This document shows, piece by piece, positions 1 to 6,660 of a DNA stretch of 9,171 nt. The DNA comes from Pseudomonadota bacterium (GTDB lineage: Bacteria; Pseudomonadota; Alphaproteobacteria; Rhizobiales; Xanthobacteraceae). Numbering within the stretch: position 1 is the stretch's first letter; the number at the start of each line of letters is the position of its first letter. The stretch covers positions 1 through 9,171 of the forward strand of contig JAEYVN010000220.1 in NCBI GenBank assembly GCA_023431725.1, read 5' to 3'. The notes beneath the pieces are model-generated. The model did no database searches. It saw only the letters and a list, made by a program, of their open reading frames with translations, and was not told where the DNA came from. Position numbers and translations under genes: made by a program.

Positions 1-13
1 GCATCCGATCGTA

Positions 14-44
14 ATGAAGCCGGAGCCGCAGGCTCCGGCTTCAT
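14..44 (-). terminator. Hairpin terminator closing the minus-strand gene array
   Basis: A perfect 14-base inverted repeat (14-27 paired with 31-44) encloses a 3-base loop GCA. It begins 2 bases beyond the stop codon of the tautomerase gene, where a transcript terminator is expected. The stem is GC-rich, but the following T-run on the minus strand is very weak (TTACG), so it may work with Rho or mainly protect the mRNA 3' end. The symmetric stem could also serve a converging gene beyond the left edge. Confidence 0.75.
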
Positions 45-46
45 GT

Positions 47-427
47 TCAGGCGAAGGAAGCTATGCCTCGCCCCATCGACCAGTTTTCTTTGGCGACCTC
101 GACAATGCAGATGACGATGTCATCGGCCCGGATTCCCGGATTTTTGCCCAGCCGCTCGTTGATGTCCTGGTAGAGTTTCTTCTTTTGTTCGATGGTCCGC
201 GTGTTGTTGCAGGTGATCTCGATGACGACGACGTCATCCGATCGGTCCATCCCGAGATAGGTTGGATGGTAGGTGAAATCGTCCTTGCTGAACTCATTCA
301 CCACCATGAACCGGTCGTTCTCGGCCACTGCGAAAGTTTGGTGCAGCGACTGGTAGACGTTTTCCAGGATCGCCTGCTTATACTCGCTCGACTTCCCGGC
401 CAGCATCGAGACACGCGTGAACGGCAT
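47..427 (-). CDS. Tautomerase-superfamily protein (MSAD / cis-CaaD-like length)
   Basis: This 126-residue protein starts Met-Pro-Phe; removal of Met would expose the N-terminal proline that is the catalytic base or acid in the tautomerase superfamily. Length and layout (two beta-alpha-beta units, a PDDV-like segment RADDIVICIVE near residues 99-109, and ENWSMGRG near the end) resemble malonate semialdehyde decarboxylase and related long-chain members rather than the ~62-residue 4-oxalocrotonate tautomerases. Asp37 (counting from Pro1, in ENDRF) lines up with the MSAD catalytic Asp. Around residues 73-76 (NNTR) one Arg is kept, but the position I align with MSAD Arg73 is Asn. The ATG is preceded by GGGAG at good spacing. 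The gene follows the monooxygenase after 30 bases, presumably in one mRNA. The likely role is tautomerisation, hydration or decarboxylation of an unsaturated keto acid; the exact reaction is not determinable. Confidence 0.88.
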   Translation of the reverse strand: MPFTRVSMLAGKSSEYKQAILENVYQSLHQTFAVAENDRFMVVNEFSKDDFTYHPTYLGMDRSDDVVVIEITCNNTRTIEQKKKLYQDINERLGKNPGIRADDIVICIVEVAKENWSMGRGIASFA

Positions 428-457
428 CTGTGAAGACTCCCGATTGCTTCTGAATGC

Positions 458-1531
458 TCAGTTCTTCTTGAAGTGCGGGATGACGTGCTCGCCGATCAGC
501 CGGATCGACTTCATCACCTTGTCGTGCGGCAGCCCTTCCATGCGGAAGAAGATCTCGTCAACACCGAGCGACTCGTAGCGCTTGATCTTCTTGATGATGG
601 TCTCCGGGTCACCGACGATGACGTTGTCGGTCTCGTCAAGCAGCTTGAAGTTGGACACCGTCTCGCGGGTCTTGGTGAAATCCAGCTGGTTGCCGGCGGC
701 CTTCATCGTGTTTTCGTAGAGTTCGACCACGCCCTTGAGATAGGCCAGCATCGGCGGCTCTGCCTCTTTGCGGGCCTGCTCGGTCGTTTCCGCGCAATGC
801 GCCAGCACATAAACCGAGAACTTGTCCTGCACGAGGTCGCGGTAAGGCTGCGGGTTCTTGATCGCTTCGCGATAGATCTTCACCCGCCTCTCGAGTTGGC
901 GAAGATCAACGCCGGCTGTCAGCGACATGACGCCCATGCCCATGCGCGCAGCCTTTTCATGCGAGCTCGGGCTGATCGCGGCATACCAGAGCGGCGGATG
1001 CGGGCGCTGGATCATCTTCGGGCACAGCCGACGCGGCGGCACCTTGTAGAACTTGCCGTCATAGGAGAATTCGTCGTCGGCCCAGGCGCTGATGACGATA
1101 TCCATCGCCTCTTTCCAGCGCGCATCGGTTTCGCTGAGGTCGATACCGAAGCCGCCGGCGGTCTTGGTCGAATTGCCCTTGCCGGAGCCAAATTCAACGC
1201 GGCCGTTGGACAGGAGATCGAGCGTTGCAATCTGTTCTGCGACGCGAACCGGCTGATGGAACGGCAGCAGCGTGATCGACGTGCGGATCTTGATGTTCTT
1301 GGTCTGCGCCGCCACGGCCGCGAGGAACGGTTCACCCGACGCAACAGTGCACATCGGCGCATAGAAATGCTGCTCGGACGTGCCGAAGACGCTGTAGCCC
1401 AGCTGGTCGGCAAGAAGAGCTTCCTCGATCACGCCCTGATAACGGAGACGGAAGTCCTCCACCGTCGGAACCTTATCGATTTCGGAAATGTCGCCCACCA
1501 TGCAGGCTTCCGTCATGATTCCGAACTGCAT
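458..1531 (-). CDS. Luciferase-like (LLM class) flavin-dependent monooxygenase
   Basis: A 357-residue bacterial-luciferase-fold (TIM barrel) enzyme of the LLM class, which uses reduced FMN and O2 to oxygenate an organic substrate. Visible family marks are the N-terminal strand MQFGIMTEA, EQHF at residues 53-56 (the usual form is EHHF), the ITLLPFHQPVRVAEQIATLD block at 86-105, SNGRVEFGSGKGN at 108-120 and RPHPPLWYAA at 176-185. A C-terminal segment VGDPETIIKKIKRYESLGVDE (306-326) is typical for the group. The frame stays open further upstream to 1600, but I chose the ATG at 1529-1531: AAGGAAG lies just before it, and upstream starts would fall inside the operator or the -35 box. It heads a two-gene unit with the tautomerase. 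The family is confident; the substrate is unknown. Confidence 0.92.
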   Translation of the reverse strand: MQFGIMTEACMVGDISEIDKVPTVEDFRLRYQGVIEEALLADQLGYSVFGTSEQHFYAPMCTVASGEPFLAAVAAQTKNIKIRTSITLLPFHQPVRVAEQIATLDLLSNGRVEFGSGKGNSTKTAGGFGIDLSETDARWKEAMDIVISAWADDEFSYDGKFYKVPPRRLCPKMIQRPHPPLWYAAISPSSHEKAARMGMGVMSLTAGVDLRQLERRVKIYREAIKNPQPYRDLVQDKFSVYVLAHCAETTEQARKEAEPPMLAYLKGVVELYENTMKAAGNQLDFTKTRETVSNFKLLDETDNVIVGDPETIIKKIKRYESLGVDEIFFRMEGLPHDKVMKSIRLIGEHVIPHFKKN

Positions 1532-1550
1532 TGTCTTCCTTTCGCTGTTC

Positions 1551-1570
1551 ATGAGTGATCGCTCACTCAT
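1551..1570 (-). promoter_or_regulatory. TetR-type operator, monooxygenase promoter
   Basis: Perfect 8-base arms ATGAGTGA and TCACTCAT flank a 4-base centre. On the minus strand it contains AGTGAGCGATCACTCA, identical over 16 bases to the site before the TRAP operon (8208-8223). It starts 2 bases downstream of the candidate -10 box, covering the expected transcription start. That placement suits repression by a dimeric TetR-like regulator. The cognate protein is inferred, not shown. Confidence 0.75.
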
Positions 1571-1572
1571 GA

Positions 1573-1600
1573 AGTTTACGCGGTTGGTCGCATGGGTCAA
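1573..1600 (-). promoter_or_regulatory. Candidate sigma-70 promoter of the monooxygenase-tautomerase unit
   Basis: On the minus strand, TTGACC (1600-1595) and TAAACT (1578-1573) are separated by 16 bases. The -35 matches TTGACA at 5 of 6 positions and the -10 matches TATAAT at 4 of 6, including the first, second and last bases. The operator lies directly downstream. This gives the last two genes a promoter independent of the upstream tetR-VOC pair. Confidence 0.55.
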
Positions 1601-1676
1601 GGATCAATTTTGACCGCTGACAACCGATGCCGGGATACGGCAATGTCGAGGATGATCGGGCGAGGCCGCTACACTT

Positions 1677-1690
1677 GCGCCGGCCGGCGC
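1677..1690. repeat. Perfect 14-base GC palindrome between VOC gene and monooxygenase promoter
   Basis: GCGCCGGCCGGCGC is fully self-complementary and lies about 65 bases beyond the stop of the VOC gene. It has no loop and no T-run, so as a terminator it is poor. It may simply be a GC-rich palindrome, or a weak transcription-end or protein-binding site. Confidence 0.3.
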
Positions 1691-1753
1691 GCGCGTTCTT
1701 TCACACGGCCCTGCCGATGAAGTGGCCAGTCGCCTTCGAAAGACTCGATGTGG

Positions 1754-2611
1754 TTAGCGCAGAAGACGCCAGGGCCAATCGCCGTCGAGCAACATGATCG
1801 CCATGCCCTGTGTGGCTTTCCTGGAGACGGCATGCACGGTCCCAAGCTCACCGGGACTTCCGTCAGGCGCAATTCCAGAGATCTTTTGACCGGCGGGCGT
1901 TCCAAAGCCGAACTGTTCAAGGCGCGCGATGGTTTCGCGCATGTCGTCGGCCCGCAGACATAAAAACACCGAGGAAGGACCGCGCTTCGCGAGGGCACTC
2001 CCAAACGGACCGCCCGCAGATGTCGGACGATTCAGTTCGACATATGAGCCGTCAAAGAGCAGAACGGCATCGACAATCTCGAATGAAGGAAATGACCACC
2101 GGCCGATCGCATCGGACTCCGCAACCCCAAGGATCGAGCCGATGCTTACGCTGGCTTTATCGAGATCCTCCACGACATAGGCAACGTGATCGATCGAAAC
2201 CGGCGAGCGCCGGTCGCTCGAAACAGAGCGCATATGCGGCCCGGAGAACAGGCTTATTCCGACATCAGGCACCGATAGCAGGCGGAACGCGTTGAGAGCG
2301 CCGTCGCCGGCAAGCGGATGACCTTTTTCCCGCGCAACGTCGTCAGCGGTACCGAAGGCCATAACACCGGGCCCATTTGCGGTCAGGAATGACGCAACCG
2401 GGCCTTCCTCGCTCATCGGCTGTACCAGCAGCAATTCGCCAGCGCCGAAGGCATAGAGATCGCCGTGTACCGAGCCATCCCGGAAGCTCTGAACAACCGG
2501 CACCTGCAATGCGTCTGTCAGGAATTTTGCAGCCAGCGCCAGATCTTTGACGACCGACAAAACCCGAAGTCCGGGCAATGCGAGAGTGTCCGTCCCCTTC
2601 GAAAAAGTCAC
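1754..2611 (-). CDS. Two-module VOC (glyoxalase-fold) family protein
   Basis: A 285-residue protein made of two vicinal-oxygen-chelate modules. The first (about 13-125) runs from LRVLSVVKDLALAAKFLTDA to ISLFSG. The second (about 138-278) opens with SIDHVAYVVEDLDKA, the classic start of methylmalonyl-CoA epimerase/glyoxalase modules, and continues through SYVELNRP to GTVHAVSRKATQGMAIMLLD. His142 and Glu192 sit at metal-ligand positions. The third ligand position (SSVFLCL, near 216) and the last (MLLD, near 274) look substituted, so metal binding may be incomplete. The start is GTG, and its GTGA overlaps the stop of the regulator gene by 4 bases, which implies translational coupling. Possible roles are an epimerase, isomerase or ring-cleavage-type enzyme of the pathway, or a ligand-binding partner of the regulator. 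The fold is confident, the function is not. Confidence 0.82.
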   Translation of the reverse strand: MTFSKGTDTLALPGLRVLSVVKDLALAAKFLTDALQVPVVQSFRDGSVHGDLYAFGAGELLLVQPMSEEGPVASFLTANGPGVMAFGTADDVAREKGHPLAGDGALNAFRLLSVPDVGISLFSGPHMRSVSSDRRSPVSIDHVAYVVEDLDKASVSIGSILGVAESDAIGRWSFPSFEIVDAVLLFDGSYVELNRPTSAGGPFGSALAKRGPSSVFLCLRADDMRETIARLEQFGFGTPAGQKISGIAPDGSPGELGTVHAVSRKATQGMAIMLLDGDWPWRLLR

Positions 2612-3711
2612 TTAGGCTTCGTGCTCCGAGTTGATTTGGCGCGGCTGGGTGCATCGCGACTGATGGCGCGCATGATGAAATCCAACATCGATTTCCTCAC
2701 TTCGTTTTCACCGTACTGCGCCAGCGTCCAGTGCCGGATGGCCCAACTCGTGCAGAGGAAATAGATGTAGTTTGCGGTCAAAGGAATGTTGTCGATCCGG
2801 AACTCGCCGCTCTCGTTCCCCTTGGTGAGGATGCCTTCCCACGCCGTGACAAAGGCTTTGTCGAGATCGAAAATCTTCTGACGATCATCGGGAGGAAGCC
2901 ACTTTGCATCGCGGTAGACGACGTTGATGAGCTTGCGATGGGTGGCACAATAATCGAGATAGCTCTTGATTGCCTTTTGCAGAAGCGGCTTTGCCGGCCC
3001 TGGCTTGCGAAACGCCAGTTCGAATTCCTGGGTTAGTTCGCTCAGATAGCGATTTGACAGGAGGAAGAGCAGATCTTCCTTGCGTTTGATATAGAGATAC
3101 ATCGTCGGGATGGGCATGCCCGCGGCTGCCGCAATTTCCCGAATGCTCGCGCTCCCGAAGCCCTTCTTGGAAATAACGTCGAGCGCGCCCTCGGCGATCT
3201 GATCAAGCCGCTCCTGCAGAAGCGCGCGCGAACCATCGTTGGCCTGGCGGCGCGCGGGCACCGGTTCGGGCGCCGTCTCGGCGCGCGCAGACGATTCCTG
3301 CTCGATACCATTCGCAAACAGCACCTGAGTCTCGGTCACTTCGGCAACAAGATTGCGCGTATCGAACGAGAGTTCGTCGCCGACGAAGATCCGTGCTCGC
3401 CAGGTCGCACTCGTCGGCCGGACGAAAACCGGTTTGGCCTCAGCCACCACGACCAGTTCGGGCCGGCTTTGAAAGACGTTGATCGAGGACTCCGTTAACT
3501 GCCGATCTGTCGCATTTTTCGTAAGACTTCGGGCGAACCCGCGCTCGTTTGCGGCCCGCGCTAATGCAAACACGGCGTCGGCGTCAACGGCGCGTCCGGG
3601 CCCTCCGATAGGTTGCAGAGCGCGAAAAACGGACACAACTTTCTCGGGCGTGTCCGTAATCGTTTCGATCCGCGCGTCTCTGAGTTTGAGATCAGCCACC
3701 GAACTTGACAA
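2608..3711 (-). CDS. TetR/AcrR-family regulator with an extra N-terminal domain
   Basis: The C-terminal part is a standard TetR regulator: a three-helix DNA-binding unit at about residues 165-222 (numbered from the TTG at 3717; ALDVISKKGFGSASIREIAA, then MPIPTMYLYIKRKEDLLFLL), followed by an all-helical ligand-binding part to 350 and a basic tail. Unusually, about 142 residues precede it, joined by a Pro/Ala-rich linker (about 143-163). This part has strand-rich segments (ELVVVAEAKPVFVRP, ARIFVGDELSFDTRNLVAEV) reminiscent of a hotdog thioesterase/dehydratase fold, but the match is weak and no catalytic motif is clear. Ordinary TetR proteins are about 190-220 residues; this is about 367. No ATG exists at the start. 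GGGGAG lies 2 bases before the TTG at 3717 but 8 bases before the TTG at 3711, so I prefer 3711. It probably controls the cluster through a CoA-ester or acid ligand (inference). Confidence 0.85.
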   Translation of the reverse strand: MSSSVADLKLRDARIETITDTPEKVVSVFRALQPIGGPGRAVDADAVFALARAANERGFARSLTKNATDRQLTESSINVFQSRPELVVVAEAKPVFVRPTSATWRARIFVGDELSFDTRNLVAEVTETQVLFANGIEQESSARAETAPEPVPARRQANDGSRALLQERLDQIAEGALDVISKKGFGSASIREIAAAAGMPIPTMYLYIKRKEDLLFLLSNRYLSELTQEFELAFRKPGPAKPLLQKAIKSYLDYCATHRKLINVVYRDAKWLPPDDRQKIFDLDKAFVTAWEGILTKGNESGEFRIDNIPLTANYIYFLCTSWAIRHWTLAQYGENEVRKSMLDFIMRAISRDAPSRAKSTRSTKPK

Positions 3712-3742
3712 AGACAACTCTCCCCAATTTCAGGCAATCGTG

Positions 3743-3766
3743 CGCTCTGTCATCAACGACAGAACG
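3743..3766. promoter_or_regulatory. Inverted repeat in the tetR leader, candidate autoregulatory site
   Basis: Arms CGCTCTGTC and GACAGAACG pair at 8 of 9 positions around a 6-base centre; the inner 6 bases per arm are perfect. It lies between the candidate -10 (3788-3793) and the tetR start. It does not share sequence with the AGTGAGCGATCACTCA operator, so if this TetR binds here it either has two site types or another protein is involved. Confidence 0.4.
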
Positions 3767-3787
3767 ACGACCTTCCTAAACCGTTCA

Positions 3788-3793
3788 AGTATA
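3788..3793 (-). promoter_or_regulatory. Candidate -10 box of the tetR-VOC unit
   Basis: TATACT on the minus strand matches TATAAT at 5 of 6 positions and lies in the 110-base gap between the CoA ligase and the regulator. No good -35 is present at 16-18 bases (ACGAGC at 17). The site would start a transcript near 3781, upstream of the inverted repeat at 3743-3766. Confidence 0.4.
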
Positions 3794-3824
3794 GCACAGA
3801 GTCGTCGGGGCTCGTTTCCTTAAG

Positions 3825-5207
3825 TCATTTTTGGCGGTTATCAAACACGCGGCGCACCTTCGGCTCCCGGCCGGATCCGGTGATTTCCGCGGTGGCCTTC
3901 GGAGGGCAGAGCACGACGTCGACCACATTCAGGCTTAGCTTTTCACGGATTGAACTTTCAACCTTAGCCCGGAAATTCTCATCCGACGGGGTCTCGCATT
4001 CAATGGTGATCCGCAGCCGCTCGCCCTTCTCGTCGTGACAGGCTTCCGCCATCCATTCCGCCGACGCCGGGGAGGCGTCCATCACCGCCTTTTCGATCGC
4101 CATCGGGTAGATGTTCGTCGCGCGCATTCGGATAACGTGGTCCACACGGCCGCGGACGGGCAGCATCCGCGCCAAGGTGCGACCACAACTGCACGGCTCG
4201 CGTGTGACCGCCACGAGGTCGCCGGATCGAAAGCGAATCTTGGGAGAACTCCGCCAGACCCAGCTGGTGATGCACATCTCCCCGTATTCGCCGTCAGCGA
4301 CGGGATTGCCGTCCGGATCCAGCACTTCGATTTCACATGCATCCTCCCAGATGTGCATGCCGATCGCGCCATGCACATTCCGGCTGGCCTCGCAGTCATG
4401 CGAACACCAGGTCAGCGTGTCGACAGAACCGAACAGATCGTAGACTTTCGCACCCCAGATCTCTTCCAGCTTGGCACGCACGCCTGCCGACGAGAGCTCA
4501 CCTGCCGTAATCAGTGTGTGCACCGGCCACTCCGCGGGATTGTGCCCATTCTCACGGGCAACTTCACCGAGACGAAGCAGAAAGCTCGCCGTTCCAGCCA
4601 GCGCAGTCACGCCGGCACGGCGGATCAGATCGATCTGCTTATTGCTGTCCGTGGTTCGGCCGCTGCTTGCCGGCAGCAGTCCAATGCCAGCGCCTTGTGC
4701 CGCCCACGTAAACGCCCAGGCGGCCCCCATCGGAGCGTAGGTAAACGTGACCTGGATCAGGTCCTTCGAGCCGAGCCCTAGCGCATGATAACAACGCGCC
4801 ATAATGTCCCGCATTCCGGGGATGTCATTGTAGCCGACCGGAAACAGCCGCGGCGTGCCCGTCGTGCCGCTCGTGCTCAACATCACAGCGATTTCGTCGC
4901 GGATATTGGGCGCATAGCAATTGCCCCAAGGGGCATGCTTTTCGATGTTCTCTCTCTGATGCACGACATTCCAGGTCGGCAATTTCGCGAGATCATCGAT
5001 CGAATTGATCTCGTTGACGTCAACGCCATGCGCGGACCAGAGCTCCTGGTAAAACGGAATATTCTCGGCAGCATAACGCACGATGTGCTTAAGCCGCTCG
5101 CTCTGAATCGCTCGAATCTCCCCTCTCGGCGCGCGAGCAAGCTTTTGCTCCAGCTCGTCGCTGTATCCGGGAAATCGGAAGGGTTCGGGTATGGCATTGA
5201 ACGTCAT
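3825..5207 (-). CDS. PaaK-like AMP-forming acyl/aryl-CoA ligase
   Basis: A 460-residue member of the phenylacetate-CoA ligase branch of adenylate-forming enzymes: carboxylate + ATP + CoA gives acyl-CoA + AMP + PPi. In this numbering the ATP-binding loop STSGTTGTP is at 111-119, the YDLFGS motif (equivalent of YGLSE) at 256-261, RFRSGDL at 325-331, and the PaaK-type CSCGRT at 339-344 followed by RGRVDHVIRMRATNIYP. Near the C-terminus EPKVRRV holds the candidate catalytic Lys. Cys268 and Cys272 (CSHDC) with the CSC pair could form a metal site. The frame is open to 5366, but that would overlap the permease; the ATG at 5205-5207 has GGAG 7 bases upstream and gives a normal family length. Lying behind the TRAP genes, it probably activates the imported acid. 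Whether the substrate is aromatic is not certain. Confidence 0.9.
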   Translation of the reverse strand: MTFNAIPEPFRFPGYSDELEQKLARAPRGEIRAIQSERLKHIVRYAAENIPFYQELWSAHGVDVNEINSIDDLAKLPTWNVVHQRENIEKHAPWGNCYAPNIRDEIAVMLSTSGTTGTPRLFPVGYNDIPGMRDIMARCYHALGLGSKDLIQVTFTYAPMGAAWAFTWAAQGAGIGLLPASSGRTTDSNKQIDLIRRAGVTALAGTASFLLRLGEVARENGHNPAEWPVHTLITAGELSSAGVRAKLEEIWGAKVYDLFGSVDTLTWCSHDCEASRNVHGAIGMHIWEDACEIEVLDPDGNPVADGEYGEMCITSWVWRSSPKIRFRSGDLVAVTREPCSCGRTLARMLPVRGRVDHVIRMRATNIYPMAIEKAVMDASPASAEWMAEACHDEKGERLRITIECETPSDENFRAKVESSIREKLSLNVVDVVLCPPKATAEITGSGREPKVRRVFDNRQK

Positions 5208-5275
5208 CAGCGGACTCCAGCAAACTTCTTTCTGCACCTCGCGGGGCTCGTTCCCCTTGAGGATTTTGTGCCTCT

Positions 5276-6586
5276 CTAGGGCATAAGACTCGGCAAATAC
5301 GTCACAATCGACGGGAAGGCCACCATGAATACGATGCCAAGACAGATGAGCCACACGAACGGCCACGCGGCTTTGTACAATTCACCGATCGGGACGTTAG
5401 GCACCGCGCTCTTCATTGCGAACAGCGTGTAGCCGAACGGAGGCGAAATGCCGCCGACCGTGGCGACCACGAGGAACATCGTCCAGAACCAGATGTTGTC
5501 CACACCGTAGATCGCCAGCACCGGCTTATAGATCGGGATCAGCACCAGCATGATCGCCATCTGATCCAGGAACATGAACAGGAAGAACGGTAGGGCCAGC
5601 ATGATGAAGATCATGATCGGCAGCGCCAGATTTGACTCGGCGACCAGCTTCCCGAGCGCCTGCGGTGCTCCGGCAAAGGTCAGCAACTGGCTGAACATAA
5701 CCGCCGAACACATTACGAGCAGCAGGATCGTCGAAATCTTCACCGCGGCGAACACGGACTCAGACAGCATGGATGGCTTGAATGTTCCGTAATAGACGGA
5801 CAGCAGAACGGCTCCAAGCACGCCAAGAGCAGCCGCTTCCGTCGGCGTCGCAATTCCACAGATGATGAGGCCCATCACCAAAGCAAAAATAGAGCAAGGC
5901 GGAACCAGCTTCCACATCGCATAAAGCACGCCACCGGACTTCGCGTCGGGCGCATCATCGACCAGATCAGGCGCAAGCTCCGGCTTCAGCCAGACCCTGA
6001 TCATCACATAAACGAGGAACATGCCTGTGAGCAGGATTCCCGGACCGATGCCGGCAACCAGCAGCTTGCCGGTTGAGACCCCCGCCAGTGCGGCGATGAT
6101 GATCGCCAGAACGCTGGGCGGGATGATTGGGTCAAGCGAAGCACCGCCAAGGATCGAGCCGAGCGAGAGCCTGCGGTCGTAACCGCGCTTGATCATCGTT
6201 GGATACAGAGAACGCCCAAGCAGGCCGGCTACGGCCATCGCAGCGCCCGAGAGCGCGCCGAGGATCGCCGACAGAATGATGCAGAGGATGAATTGTCGCC
6301 CGCGGATCCTCCCGATCAGCCTGTCGAGCGCCTCGAAAAGCGATTCCATCGCCCCCGATCGAAACAGAATTTCGCCCATGATGATGAACAGGGGAACGGC
6401 GGCCAGCGCCGTGTTGGTCGCCGTCGCGTAGATACTGTTGACGAACAGACCGAAGCCTGATGGCCCAAAATAAATCAGAATGCCGACGAGGTTCAGGACC
6501 AGAAACGCAACGAAAATCGGCGTCCTGATAACAAACAACGCAACCAGCAGGCTGATCCCGCCGGAAAGTGCAACGGTCCAGGTCAC
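5276..6586 (-). CDS. dctM: TRAP transporter large permease subunit (DctM-like)
   Basis: A 436-residue, very hydrophobic inner-membrane protein with about 12 membrane segments, the normal size for DctM. Family marks are VPLFIIMGEILFRSGAM at 64-80, ASLDPIIPPSVLAIIIA at 149-165 (the IPPS signature), ATPTEAAALG at 246-255, and GGISPPFGYTLFAM at 378-391 (the second PP signature). It forms the sodium-coupled transport channel together with the small subunit. The start is GTG with GAGGAG 8 bases upstream. That GTG is part of GTGA, overlapping the end of the original small-subunit frame (6583-6585). The CoA ligase follows after 68 bases. Transport mechanism is well supported by family; the substrate is unknown. 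Confidence 0.95.
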   Translation of the reverse strand: MTWTVALSGGISLLVALFVIRTPIFVAFLVLNLVGILIYFGPSGFGLFVNSIYATATNTALAAVPLFIIMGEILFRSGAMESLFEALDRLIGRIRGRQFILCIILSAILGALSGAAMAVAGLLGRSLYPTMIKRGYDRRLSLGSILGGASLDPIIPPSVLAIIIAALAGVSTGKLLVAGIGPGILLTGMFLVYVMIRVWLKPELAPDLVDDAPDAKSGGVLYAMWKLVPPCSIFALVMGLIICGIATPTEAAALGVLGAVLLSVYYGTFKPSMLSESVFAAVKISTILLLVMCSAVMFSQLLTFAGAPQALGKLVAESNLALPIMIFIMLALPFFLFMFLDQMAIMLVLIPIYKPVLAIYGVDNIWFWTMFLVVATVGGISPPFGYTLFAMKSAVPNVPIGELYKAAWPFVWLICLGIVFMVAFPSIVTYLPSLMP

Positions 6587-6660
6587 GACATCAACTCCTC
6601 GGTCGGCATCTCTTCACCAAAGAGCTGACGCAGAAAGTAAAAGGCGGACCCCGCCATTCC
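6583..6660 (-). pseudogene. Severed C-terminal end of the small TRAP subunit
   Basis: Directly after the TAA at 6661-6663 the same frame continues for 25 codons (GMAGSAFYFLRQLFG, then EEMPTEELMS) and ends with a TGA overlapping the GTG start of the permease. It reads like the missing fourth membrane helix and tail that follow IPKWW and VP in DctQ proteins. Restored, the small subunit would have 177 residues from the ATG at 7116, a usual length. This suggests a single recent nonsense change (for example TTA to TAA), or a sequencing error. Confidence 0.75.

Noticed and set aside
473..1558. 361-residue plus-strand open frame opposite the monooxygenase
   Set aside because: It is a mirror of a GC-rich coding region: the translation is His/Arg/Asp-rich without any motif, while the minus strand encodes a clear LLM enzyme.
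1532..1600. Longer monooxygenase starting at 1600 or 1552
   Set aside because: These starts fall within the -35 box and the operator; the family sequence begins at MQFGIM with AAGGAAG directly before it.
1669..1753. Frame downstream of the VOC gene reading FEGDWPLHRQGRVKERARR, similar to the VOC end DGDWPWRLLR
   Set aside because: The likeness (GDWP) is only a few residues, in a different frame with no start; probably chance.
4035..4781. 248-residue plus-strand open frame opposite the CoA ligase
   Set aside because: No family motifs and Arg/His/Pro-rich composition; it is the shadow of a well-supported gene.
5208..5366. N-terminal extension of the CoA ligase to the start at 5366
   Set aside because: It would overlap the permease gene by about 90 bases in another frame, has no family likeness, and the ATG at 5207 has a good ribosome binding site.
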